Shown in pieces: positions 16,540 through 23,263 of a stretch of DNA of 64,000 nucleotides (positions are counted from its first letter, which is position 1; the number at the start of each line of letters is the position of its first letter). The DNA lies in contig JBBAED010000001.1 of assembly GCA_041656115.1 (NCBI GenBank), positions 62,001-126,000 on the forward strand, in the 5' to 3' direction. The translations under genes and the position numbers were made by a program. This stretch comes from Dehalococcoidales bacterium (GTDB lineage: Bacteria > Chloroflexota > Dehalococcoidia > Dehalococcoidales > UBA5627). A model generated the notes under the pieces. The model saw only the letters and a list, made by a program, of their open reading frames with translations. It was not told the origin of the DNA and did no database searches.

Positions 16540-17226
16540 ATGTTAGCAGAACTGAAAACCGCAACCCTGGAAGCCCTCGGGTCTATTCTCCCGTTAGTTG
16601 CCGTCATTTCAATCCTGCAATTTACCGTTTTACATATTCCCACCAATCTTTTCATTAATTTCCTTATCGGTGCCGCAATGGCTATTGTGGGGGTGACCCT
16701 CTTTTTGGCCGGTGTCAGGATGGGTATCTTGCCGATGGGCAGGGATGTCGGTGCCGAATTGCCGCAGCATCAATCAGTGATATTGGTTGTTATCGTCGCT
16801 ATAGTTTTCGGGTTTGTGGTTACTGTTACCGAACCGGGCGTAACGGTTTTAAGCACGATGTTTACCGATTTGGGCGGAGGCGGCGGGTCTGCAATGGTGA
16901 TTGTTATCGCAGCCGGTATGGCGGTTCTTTTTACTGCGGCTTTAATACGCATTATTTTTGGAACTTCAATCAGAATTCTGATGGTTGCGGCTTACGGGAT
17001 TGCCGTGGTTTTAGCACTCTTTGCTCCTCCGGAATTTGTCGGGGTAGCTTTTGACGCCGGGTCGGCGGCCGCCGGTTCTTTTACCGTTCCCATGTTTTTG
17101 GCTTTGGGGTTAGGTTTTGTTTCGGTTATGGCACGTAGGTCGCCGCTATCGGATGGTTTCGGGCTTGTTGGGCTTGCCTGTGCCGGTCCGATAATCGGTG
17201 TTTTATTATTGGGGGTGCTCCTTTGA
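16540..17226 (+). CDS. DUF1538 membrane protein, first subunit
   Basis: A 228-residue membrane protein with about seven helices and the DUF1538 repeat motifs: RMGILPMGRDVG, VTVTEPGVTVLS, FGTSIRI and AFDAGSAAAGSFTVP, the last a Gly/Ser-rich re-entrant-like segment. It pairs with the next gene, which carries the same motifs. From memory, a DUF1538 pair called UmpA/UmpB in Halomonas has been reported as a two-component Na+(Li+,K+)/H+ antiporter; transport here is inferred from that. A GGAG site precedes the ATG. The stop overlaps the next start by 4 bases (TTGA). Confidence 0.85.
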   Translation: MLAELKTATLEALGSILPLVAVISILQFTVLHIPTNLFINFLIGAAMAIVGVTLFLAGVRMGILPMGRDVGAELPQHQSVILVVIVAIVFGFVVTVTEPGVTVLSTMFTDLGGGGGSAMVIVIAAGMAVLFTAALIRIIFGTSIRILMVAAYGIAVVLALFAPPEFVGVAFDAGSAAAGSFTVPMFLALGLGFVSVMARRSPLSDGFGLVGLACAGPIIGVLLLGVLL

Positions 17227-17960
17227 TTCCGGCCCCCTTTAGCGGACTTTTAAGTGTCTTCGGCAATGTCGCTCTGCCCGTGCTTTTGCTTGTGGCGTTC
17301 TTTTTGGTATTTCAATTTGTATTCCTGAAAAGACCGCTAAGACAAGTATTCCTCCTTTTACGCGGTGTATTAATCGCATATATCGGATTGGTTCTTTTCT
17401 TACAAGGAATAGATGTCGCCTTTATGCCGATGGGTGGTATAATCGGAGAGACATTAGGCGGTTTTGCGAGCCCATGGGCTTTGATTGCGGTTGGTTTTGT
17501 ACTTGGCTTTTTGGTGACGTTTGCCGAGCCTCAAGTGCGAATTTTATCCCAGCAGATTGAAAAGGCCTCAAGTGGTTTTGTAAGGGCGCCTCTGATATTG
17601 TATACGCTATGTATCGGTGTCGGGCTTTTTGCGGGGCTGGCAATGGCGAGGACCCTTTTCGGGGTTCCTTTACTGTATATTTTAATACCGGGATATATGA
17701 TTGCATTTTTACTGCTCATATTCTCCGATAAAAACTTTGTGGCAATTGCCTTTGATTCGGGAAGTGTTGCAACCGGCCCGTTAACCGTTGCATTAATTGT
17801 TTCAATCGCTACGGGGGCGGCTGCGGTAACCGAAGGGAGCAGCGTCCTGGTTGACGGATTCGGAACTATTGGTATAATTACTCTGGCGCCGATTATTTCG
17901 ATACAACTGTTAAGCTTGCTTTATCGTATGAAACCGCCGCAAGGAGAAAAAAATGGGTGA
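17223..17960 (+). CDS. DUF1538 membrane protein, second subunit
   Basis: Second DUF1538 protein, 245 residues, starting at TTG inside the stop of the first. It repeats the same signature order: FMPMGGIIGETLG, VTFAEPQVRILS, LFGVPLLY and AFDSGSVATGPLTV. The pair is therefore likely to form a pseudo-symmetric heterodimer. The C-terminus is short and basic (MKPPQGEKNG) on the presumed cytoplasmic side, where the PII-like protein encoded by the overlapping next gene could act. Confidence 0.85.
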   Translation: MIPAPFSGLLSVFGNVALPVLLLVAFFLVFQFVFLKRPLRQVFLLLRGVLIAYIGLVLFLQGIDVAFMPMGGIIGETLGGFASPWALIAVGFVLGFLVTFAEPQVRILSQQIEKASSGFVRAPLILYTLCIGVGLFAGLAMARTLFGVPLLYILIPGYMIAFLLLIFSDKNFVAIAFDSGSVATGPLTVALIVSIATGAAAVTEGSSVLVDGFGTIGIITLAPIISIQLLSLLYRMKPPQGEKNG

Positions 17961-18396
17961 AGTATCAAAAAGTTTAATCATAACTGTACTTAAAAAGGGT
18001 CTTGGAGACGATGCAGTCGATGCTTCAATGAGAGCCGGGGCCGAAGGGGCGACCGTAATGTACGGGCGCGGTGTCGGGGTGCATGAGAAAAAGAAAATTA
18101 TGGGGATTGCTTTAGAGCCGGAAAAAGAGATCGTTTTTTCGGTGGTTGATTCCGAAAAAGTTTGCTGCGTAATGAAAGAAATTATTGCCTCTACCGATCT
18201 TGAAAAACCGGGTGTGGGGATTTCTTTTTCGGTGTCGATTGATAAGGTTTGCGGGATTGCGCATATACTGCCTGAGGCCGACGAGGTTGAAGCGGAAATT
18301 GAGAACGAAGCAAAACCCCTGCCGGAAACGGAAATTGTAAGAAAAGATGCTGACAATCCGCCTCCGCCCGTGTCGCAACAAGAAGAAAACCCTTAA
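17953..18396 (+). CDS. PII-like signal protein coupled to DUF1538 proteins
   Basis: A 147-residue protein with a PII/GlnB-like ferredoxin fold over residues 1-105: SLIITVLKKGLGDDAVDA, a long T-loop region with MYGRGVGVHEKKK, and the closing strand KVCGIAHIL. PII proteins form trimers that bind nucleotides and control membrane transporters through the T-loop. The last 40 residues are an acidic, Pro-rich tail not found in GlnB. It overlaps the second DUF1538 gene by 8 bases, so it probably regulates that transporter, as GlnK regulates AmtB. Ligand unknown. Confidence 0.8.
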   Translation: MGEVSKSLIITVLKKGLGDDAVDASMRAGAEGATVMYGRGVGVHEKKKIMGIALEPEKEIVFSVVDSEKVCCVMKEIIASTDLEKPGVGISFSVSIDKVCGIAHILPEADEVEAEIENEAKPLPETEIVRKDADNPPPPVSQQEENP

Positions 18397-18500
18397 TCAA
18401 TCCTGTTCTTCTAAATACCTGAAAATAAGCAAGGGCATTTTTGGCCGTATTGACACGGGTTATTATTGCCTTTATAATCTTTGTGGAATTGGGAAATAAA

Positions 18501-18590
18501 ATGAAAATTAAATCTGATAAAGAACCCGATCAACGAGAGAATAGATATGTTTGCGTTCAATGGGTAATGCCGGGAGTTGTCTTAGAATAA
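18501..18590 (+). CDS. Possible 29-residue leader peptide upstream of mgtE
   Basis: A short frame starting MKIKSDKEPDQREN and ending VLE, with a GGAATTGGG stretch as a weak ribosome site. It lies before the terminator hairpin that precedes mgtE. The early charged KEPDQRE segment recalls the acidic/Pro N-termini of enterobacterial MgtL leader peptides, which destabilise ribosomes at low Mg2+. Whether it is translated is not shown. Confidence 0.35.
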   Translation: MKIKSDKEPDQRENRYVCVQWVMPGVVLE

Positions 18591-18605
18591 GGTAACCTCG
18601 GTTTT

Positions 18606-18650
18606 GTGGTGTTTACAAACCCCACGTCCCATCGGGCGTGGGGTCTTTTT
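18606..18650 (+). terminator. Terminator/attenuator before mgtE
   Basis: Eleven base pairs (ACCCCACG and CCC with one bulged T, loop ATC) at 18619-18644 are followed by CTTTTTATT. The preceding GTGGTGT (18606-18612) can pair with ACCCCAC of the ascending arm (18619-18625), with one mismatch, as an antiterminator. It could end the DUF1538 operon, attenuate mgtE, or both. Confidence 0.75.
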
Positions 18651-18677
18651 ATTCGGATAATCAGGAAGAGGCTGCCG

Positions 18678-20021
18678 ATGGAAGAAATGAAAGTAGAAGC
18701 CTTTAAAGCGTTACTGGCGGAGAAGAACTTCAAGGTTTTGCGCGAAAAACTGTTGGAGACCGAGCCGAGTAATATTGCCGAATTACTTGATAATATCCCT
18801 GATGATATTGCCGTAATTGTTTTTCGTTTGCTCCCGAAACCGCTGGCAGTCGATGTTTTTGATTATATGGACGGCTCACTGCAAAACCGCTTGCTCGGCT
18901 GTTTTTCGGACCAAGCGGCGCGTACCTTCCTTGAATCGCTGCCGCCTGACGATCGTATCGAACTTTTGGATGAAGTTCCGGCAAACGTTGCCCGCAGGCT
19001 TTTACAAATACTTTCTCCCGAGCAGAAGCGTCTAACCCTCTATCTGTTAGGATACGAAGAAGGCACTGCCGGCCGTGAAATGACCCCTTATTTTGTTGAT
19101 TTGCACGCCTACATGACTGTATCGCAGGCAATGGAAAGAATCCGCAAACTGGCAATCAATCGCGAAACGGTTTACGTTTGTTACGTAATGGACCGTGCCC
19201 GCCATCTAATCGGCACCGTTTCTTTGCGCGACCTTGTGGTTGCCGATCCCGAGGCACGCATTTCGGATATTATGACACCGAATCCCGAATTTGTGTTTAC
19301 CCATACCGACCGGGAAGAAGTGGTTAAGATTCTGCGCGAACGTGAGCTTATTGCTGTTCCCGTGGTGGATAACGAGGAGCGGTTGGTAGGTATTATTACT
19401 TACGACGATGTTGTCGATATTATTGAAGAAGAAACAACCGAAGATATTTATCGTTTCGGCGCTGTTTCGGTTACCGAAAAGAGCTATTTTACCAGCCGTA
19501 TACTGGACGTGGTCAGAAGCCGTGCGGTGTGGCTGCTGCTGCTGATTTTCGTTAACATGGTAACCGGCTCCATTATTGCGGGGCAGGAGGCCCTTTTAGG
19601 CGAAATAGTTATCCTGGCGGCGTTTATTCCTTTACTGATTGGAACCGGCGGTAACGTTGGTTCGCAATCGGCAACCGTTGTGATTCGCGGTTTGGCAACC
19701 GGTGAGGTCAACCCTAAAAAGGCGGTGGGGATTGTAATCCGAGAATCAATTGTGGGGATTGTTTTAGGTATCTTCCTCGGTATATTGGTGCTTGGAATGG
19801 CTTATTTCTTGGGGCGCAATCTGATGGTTGCGGTGGTTGTTTCGGTAACCCTGATTGCTATTGCGCTGATGGCAACCGTTGTCGGCGGTTCACTGCCTTT
19901 TATTTTCCGAACGCTTAAGCTCGATCCGGCATTGGTTTCCGCTCCCTTTATTACGACAATAATGGATATTTTCGGTGTTCTGCTTTATTTCCTGGTGGCA
20001 CACCTTATACTTGCAATCTAG
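18678..20021 (+). CDS. mgtE: Magnesium transporter MgtE
   Basis: MgtE is a Mg2+-gated Mg2+ channel. The protein shows the N-terminal helical superfamily domain (residues 1-125), two CBS domains (about 130-250, with DIMTPNPEFVF and VGIITYDDVVDIIEEE) and five membrane helices (about 275-447) with the pore region GTGGNVGSQSATVVIRGLATGE. The start is set at the ATG after AGGAAGAGG; the longer frame would run through a terminator hairpin. The 447-residue length is normal. The gene converges with the MerR-family gene, leaving three bases between the stops. Confidence 0.95.
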   Translation: MEEMKVEAFKALLAEKNFKVLREKLLETEPSNIAELLDNIPDDIAVIVFRLLPKPLAVDVFDYMDGSLQNRLLGCFSDQAARTFLESLPPDDRIELLDEVPANVARRLLQILSPEQKRLTLYLLGYEEGTAGREMTPYFVDLHAYMTVSQAMERIRKLAINRETVYVCYVMDRARHLIGTVSLRDLVVADPEARISDIMTPNPEFVFTHTDREEVVKILRERELIAVPVVDNEERLVGIITYDDVVDIIEEETTEDIYRFGAVSVTEKSYFTSRILDVVRSRAVWLLLLIFVNMVTGSIIAGQEALLGEIVILAAFIPLLIGTGGNVGSQSATVVIRGLATGEVNPKKAVGIVIRESIVGIVLGIFLGILVLGMAYFLGRNLMVAVVVSVTLIAIALMATVVGGSLPFIFRTLKLDPALVSAPFITTIMDIFGVLLYFLVAHLILAI

Positions 20022-20024
20022 AAA

Positions 20025-20774
20025 TTAACTCTTTTTGTTGGCACAGTAGTATTCGATCGCCTCGGTAAAGAATTGGGGGAAATCCTCACCGAATTTACGG
20101 AAAAATTGGGCAAAATCGGGGTGATTGCTGTAGGCTTGCCCCAGCCCGAGGACGGCTTCGTCCGAATAGTGTGCAAAGTTTTCCAACCAAATTCTCCATT
20201 CGGCTACCAGCTCTTGCACTTCTTGGCTGGCGTGTCCTTTCGACATATTCTCCCTAATAGCCATAAAGATGGCCCCGCCCTTTTCCTGTAATGCCTTAAA
20301 TTTCTCTTTACCCATATTCATAACCCGCGTTTCACTGTCTTTTAGGGTTTCCTCCCCCCAGCGTTCGCGCACTTCCTGTCTGTATCTTTCGATTTGCTCG
20401 TCGCTAAAGCCTTCGTAATATTCTTTAATCGGCATATCCCGTTCTCCTTTTAAGGTTTCGATTGTTTTTTCGATTGTGGCTATCATTTTGTTGGTGCGTT
20501 CCGCTTTTTTGAGAAGCAGTATCTTTTGCGATTGCAGTGCTTCAATCGGATTAAAATTGGGGTCTGCCAGAATTCTTTTAATTTCATTTAGCTTAAAACC
20601 CAGTTCGCGGAAAAACATAATTTGTTGCAGGCGGATTACCGCTTCGTCATCATAATATCTGTAATCGTTAATATCGCGAGACCTTGGTTTTAAAAGCCCC
20701 AATTTATCATAGTAGTGCAGTGTGCGCACACTGATTCCGGCAATATCAGCCAGTTTTTTAACCGTGTAACCCAT
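20025..20774 (-). CDS. MerR-family regulator with TipAS ligand-binding domain
   Basis: Residues 1-70 are a MerR winged helix-turn-helix (YTVKKLADIAGISVRTLHYYDKLGLL), then a dimerisation helix (about 75-115), then a TipAS-type antibiotic/ligand-binding domain (about 125-245; WGEETLKDSETRV, LVAEWRIWLENF, YYCANKK). TipAL-type regulators bind hydrophobic ligands or thiopeptides and activate multidrug resistance genes and themselves. It has a textbook MerR promoter directly upstream, so it is probably autoregulated. No obvious target transporter is adjacent; mgtE is convergent. Confidence 0.92.
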   Translation of the reverse strand: MGYTVKKLADIAGISVRTLHYYDKLGLLKPRSRDINDYRYYDDEAVIRLQQIMFFRELGFKLNEIKRILADPNFNPIEALQSQKILLLKKAERTNKMIATIEKTIETLKGERDMPIKEYYEGFSDEQIERYRQEVRERWGEETLKDSETRVMNMGKEKFKALQEKGGAIFMAIRENMSKGHASQEVQELVAEWRIWLENFAHYSDEAVLGLGQAYSNHPDFAQFFRKFGEDFPQFFTEAIEYYCANKKS

Positions 20775-20783
20775 AATGCTTTA

Positions 20784-20814
20784 ATAATAAACTATTACGT
20801 AACGTTATAGTCAA
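20784..20814 (-). promoter_or_regulatory. MerR-type promoter and operator of the TipA-like gene
   Basis: On the minus strand TTGACT and TATTAT are 19 bases apart, the long spacer of MerR-activated promoters. A 19-bp inverted repeat with one mismatch (20792-20810, centred on ACGTTACGT) fills the spacer. The predicted transcript start is about 3 bases before the ATG, so the mRNA would be nearly leaderless. Confidence 0.75.
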
Positions 20815-20842
20815 GAGGGGGGCTGATACTGTATTTAAAAAA

Positions 20843-20875
20843 TTGACATGTTTTGGCATTACTGCGTGATATAAT
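20843..20875 (+). promoter_or_regulatory. Extended -10 promoter of the Cys-rich gene
   Basis: TGATATAAT at 20867-20875 is an extended -10 element. A TTGACA at 20843 is 21 bases upstream of the -10, too far for a standard -35. Confidence 0.5.
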
Positions 20876-20914
20876 CACTTTAGCATAACCAAATAATCAT
20901 AAAGGAGGATGATT

Positions 20915-21400
20915 ATGTTTGACGATCTAAAGATACGTCTTAATGTCGGGATGTGTTGTTTTTATTGCAATAAATCGGTACAGCCGTGCGGACATTTCAT
21001 ACTTCTTAACAGAGAAAAAAGAACCAGATGTGCAGGCGGTGAAGATAAAAGATTCGGGGGTATGGCCACCTATCAGATGTGTATATCCTGTGCCAAGCAA
21101 CCGATTGAAAATCACAAAATGTTCCGCGATCAACCTGTGCATTTACAACAAATTGAGAAGGACGGTCTCTTTGCTTATTTGAAGGAACTGCGAGAGACCG
21201 GAGCGATAACTCAGGATAGGGAACTAGAAGAGAAAGAGTGTAGCTTCTGCGGGGTTTTGGTTGAGGATGGCATGTCTTATATCGAACTCGAAATTCACGA
21301 AGAAATCAACTATTATCGTACCGAGGTAGTCCCGGGAACAAGGTGGATTTTGGGAATGGCGTGCGAACAATGCACCGAAAATCTCCTGTTGTGGGTTTAA
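20915..21400 (+). CDS. Cysteine-rich protein of unknown function with paired zinc-ribbon-like motifs
   Basis: I do not recognise a family. The 161-residue protein has an N-terminal Cys/His region (CCFYCNKSVQPCGHF) completed by CISCAK at about residue 57, and a second pair later (CSFCGVLVEDG and CEQC near the C-terminus), so two treble-clef or ribbon-type zinc sites are likely. The ATG at 20915 is preferred to the one at 20909 because the AAAGGAGG site ends at 20908, directly against the first ATG. It stands alone, divergent from the TipA-like gene. Confidence 0.75.
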   Translation: MFDDLKIRLNVGMCCFYCNKSVQPCGHFILLNREKRTRCAGGEDKRFGGMATYQMCISCAKQPIENHKMFRDQPVHLQQIEKDGLFAYLKELRETGAITQDRELEEKECSFCGVLVEDGMSYIELEIHEEINYYRTEVVPGTRWILGMACEQCTENLLLWV

Positions 21401-21508
21401 TCGGCGATTATTAGCCTAACTTACTTGTCTAATCTATGGGTTCTGCGTCGCATTGCACTGTCTTTAAGGCGGCGTAGTGTGAGGGAAGTTAATCTTAGAG
21501 AACTCTTT

Positions 21509-21826
21509 TTATTTCTTTGATGTATTCTCCGATTCGCGCTCTTCGGCTTTAACCCTCGGCTTGAGGTTAATCTCTAATTCGGCATCCAATGCGTCCGCTA
21601 TTTTTTTAATCGTCGATAGTGACGGGAGTGCTCCGCCACTCTCTACCCTCGCAATACTTTCTTGCTTGGTATTTAATAAAGCTGCTAATTGTTCTTGGGT
21701 TAGCCCTTTTGCCAGCCGTAATTTAATCAGGGTTGTAGCCAGCTTGTATTGCGGTTCTAAATTCTCAAATTCTTTTCTGAAATTGGGGTCTTCCAGTAGT
21801 CTTTTTTTGTGTTCTTTCCAGTTCAT
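21509..21826 (-). CDS. Antitoxin, XRE-family HTH (HigA-like)
   Basis: A 105-residue protein with an XRE helix-turn-helix at about residues 34-85 (LRLAKGLTQEQLAALLNTKQESIARVESGGALPSLSTIKKIADAL). HigA-type antitoxins neutralise the toxin and repress the operon through this domain. The N-terminal 30 residues (EHKKRLLEDPNFRKEFENLEPQY) are typical of antitoxins that pair with RelE/ParE-fold toxins of the PF05973 group. The gene starts inside the end of the toxin gene. The tail is charged and likely disordered. Confidence 0.9.
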   Translation of the reverse strand: MNWKEHKKRLLEDPNFRKEFENLEPQYKLATTLIKLRLAKGLTQEQLAALLNTKQESIARVESGGALPSLSTIKKIADALDAELEINLKPRVKAEERESENTSKK

Positions 21827-22175
21827 TCCTTTTTCCTCTCCTAGCCAAATAGTCGGTGCGTCTTGCTGCGGCTATTTCCAACTCCGTTATCGGAACTGAG
21901 CTTGTTTTCTTGCTAAATCCGTGTAACAAAATAAACTTTTGCTTAAAATGCAAGAAATAGATGATTCGATACCGGTTTCGACCCTGTCTAATTCTTAATT
22001 CCCAAAGTTTATCTCCCAAATATCTGGCATAAGGCATCCCAAGGTCAATACCGAATTGCTCAAGCAAGTCTAACGTTCGAGCGATTTGAGCTTTGGATTT
22101 TGTGTCCTTCGAATCAATGGAACCCTCAACCGGTCGCTTACCGGACGGCGATTCATAGTATTCAATATCCCACAC
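21765..22175 (-). CDS. Toxin, RelE/HigB-like (phage-derived Gp49 family)
   Basis: Ribosome-dependent mRNA interferase-type toxin of the PF05973 family: WDIEYYESPSGKRPV at the start, LGDKLWELRIRQGRNRYRIIYFL in the core with the basic RNA-facing residues, and FILLHGFSKK with the family His/Lys. The family usually ends near the DYLARRG point (about residue 110); here the frame runs on for about 22 basic residues through the antitoxin start, a 62-base overlap. The start is GTG, placed by the family N-terminus and an almost adjacent promoter. Toxin-first order fits HigBA. Confidence 0.9.
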   Translation of the reverse strand: MWDIEYYESPSGKRPVEGSIDSKDTKSKAQIARTLDLLEQFGIDLGMPYARYLGDKLWELRIRQGRNRYRIIYFLHFKQKFILLHGFSKKTSSVPITELEIAAARRTDYLARRGKRNELERTQKKTTGRPQFQKRI

Positions 22176-22181
22176 AGTGGC

Positions 22182-22210
22182 ATTATAACAATATTGTTAT
22201 AATATAGCAA
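22182..22210 (-). promoter_or_regulatory. Promoter and palindromic operator of the toxin-antitoxin operon
   Basis: On the minus strand TTGCTA and TATAAT are 17 bases apart. A perfect 22-bp palindrome (22182-22203, half-site ATTATAACAAT) covers the -10 and most of the spacer: a likely HigA operator. The predicted transcript start coincides with the GTG start codon, implying a leaderless mRNA. Confidence 0.75.
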
Positions 22211-22263
22211 TAGGATGGTTTGAGAGGCTGATAGAGTTCGCTAAAGAAAAGTAAATAAGAAAG

Positions 22264-22336
22264 TGGACCCGAGGGGGTTCGAACCCCTTACCTCCTGAAT
22301 GCAAATCAGGCGTTCTCCCAACTGAACTACGGGCCC
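22264..22336 (-). tRNA. tRNA-Ala (TGC anticodon)
   Basis: The cloverleaf folds completely on the minus strand: 7-bp acceptor stem GGGCCCG/CGGGTCC, anticodon stem CCTGA/TCAGG with loop TTTGCAT, and T-arm GGGGTTCGAACCCC. The anticodon TGC and the alanine identity pair G3:U70 agree. Discriminator base is A. The CCA end is not encoded, so it depends on the CCA-adding enzyme, which is encoded at 32-33 kb. Confidence 0.97.
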
Positions 22337-22362
22337 AAGCAGAGGAAATAACAACAACCGTT

Positions 22363-22392
22363 ATTATATCAATGAATGGTGGTTTTTAGCAA
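22363..22392 (-). promoter_or_regulatory. Candidate tRNA-Ala promoter
   Basis: TTGCTA, 18-base spacer and TATAAT on the minus strand. The transcript would start about 20 bases before the tRNA 5' end. Confidence 0.5.
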
Positions 22393-22417
22393 TTTACAGA
22401 GGCTAACAGCAAAACTG

Positions 22418-23248
22418 CTATTGGGCGAGCAGTCTTTTAATCTCAAGCATTGCGTCAATTGCGGCAAAGTCGCCCTCTGTGATACACTGCTCTGCCTTTT
22501 TAAAGTCGGTAAAACTAATCCCCGTTAGGCGCGGTTCGATAACAATATCGGCCCTTTCAAGGCTGGCAGTGGTTGTTTGCGAGTTAATTATCCCCATATG
22601 GTTCATCATAATCGTATACATATTCGGTTTTTTTGTTTTACCTTTGTTATCGCTCGGTGCTTCATCTATTGTAACTCGCTTGTTTACATTGGGCATACGC
22701 GGCGAGACACTAACGGCGATAACTATATCGGCACCCATATCTCTGACCAAATCAACCGGAACCTGATCCACCAATCCGCCGTCAACCAAGAAACGGCCGT
22801 TGCGTTCACAGGCGGCAAATACAATCGGGACGGCAATGCTCGCCCTGACTCCCTCAATTACCGGCCCCTTATCAATAACAACTTCTTCGCCGCTTAAAAT
22901 GTCGGTGGCGGTGCAAGTAAACGGCATTTTCAACTCGGAGAAGTCAATATCACCGATATAACTCTGTAACATTGCCATAAGTTTTTTGCCGCCGATAAAA
23001 CCGGTTTTGGGCAGCCCGACATCAATTAGTTTCCATCTTTTCAAAAGATCAATATCCAAAACCTCTCTTTTGATTTCGGCGGCGCTCATCCCTTTGGCAA
23101 ACAGCGCCCCGACAATCGCTCCGGCGCTCGTGCCGGCAATTATATCAATCGGGATATTTTCTTTTTCCAGCCTTTCCAATACCCCGATATGGGCCATTCC
23201 CCGCGCCGCCCCGCCCCCTAAGGCAATCCCTACTTTCTTCTTTTTCAT
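22418..23248 (-). CDS. Patatin-like phospholipase (RssA/YchK type)
   Basis: Single-domain patatin of 276 residues with a Ser-Asp dyad. The oxyanion motif GGGAARGMAHIG is at about residues 12-23, the nucleophile elbow GTSAG at about 39-43, and the catalytic Asp in VDGGLVDQVP at about 156. There is no signal peptide or membrane helix, so it should act in the cytoplasm or on the inner membrane face as a lipid acyl hydrolase. It lies 15 bases after herA and may be the last gene of that operon before tRNA-Ala. Confidence 0.92.
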   Translation of the reverse strand: MKKKKVGIALGGGAARGMAHIGVLERLEKENIPIDIIAGTSAGAIVGALFAKGMSAAEIKREVLDIDLLKRWKLIDVGLPKTGFIGGKKLMAMLQSYIGDIDFSELKMPFTCTATDILSGEEVVIDKGPVIEGVRASIAVPIVFAACERNGRFLVDGGLVDQVPVDLVRDMGADIVIAVSVSPRMPNVNKRVTIDEAPSDNKGKTKKPNMYTIMMNHMGIINSQTTTASLERADIVIEPRLTGISFTDFKKAEQCITEGDFAAIDAMLEIKRLLAQ

Positions 23249-23263
23249 ACTGCTTTGTTCTTC

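Noticed and set aside
18397..18677. M-box (ykoK) magnesium riboswitch before mgtE
   Set aside because: The conserved M-box core sequences were not seen; only a leader frame and terminator/antiterminator pair are visible.
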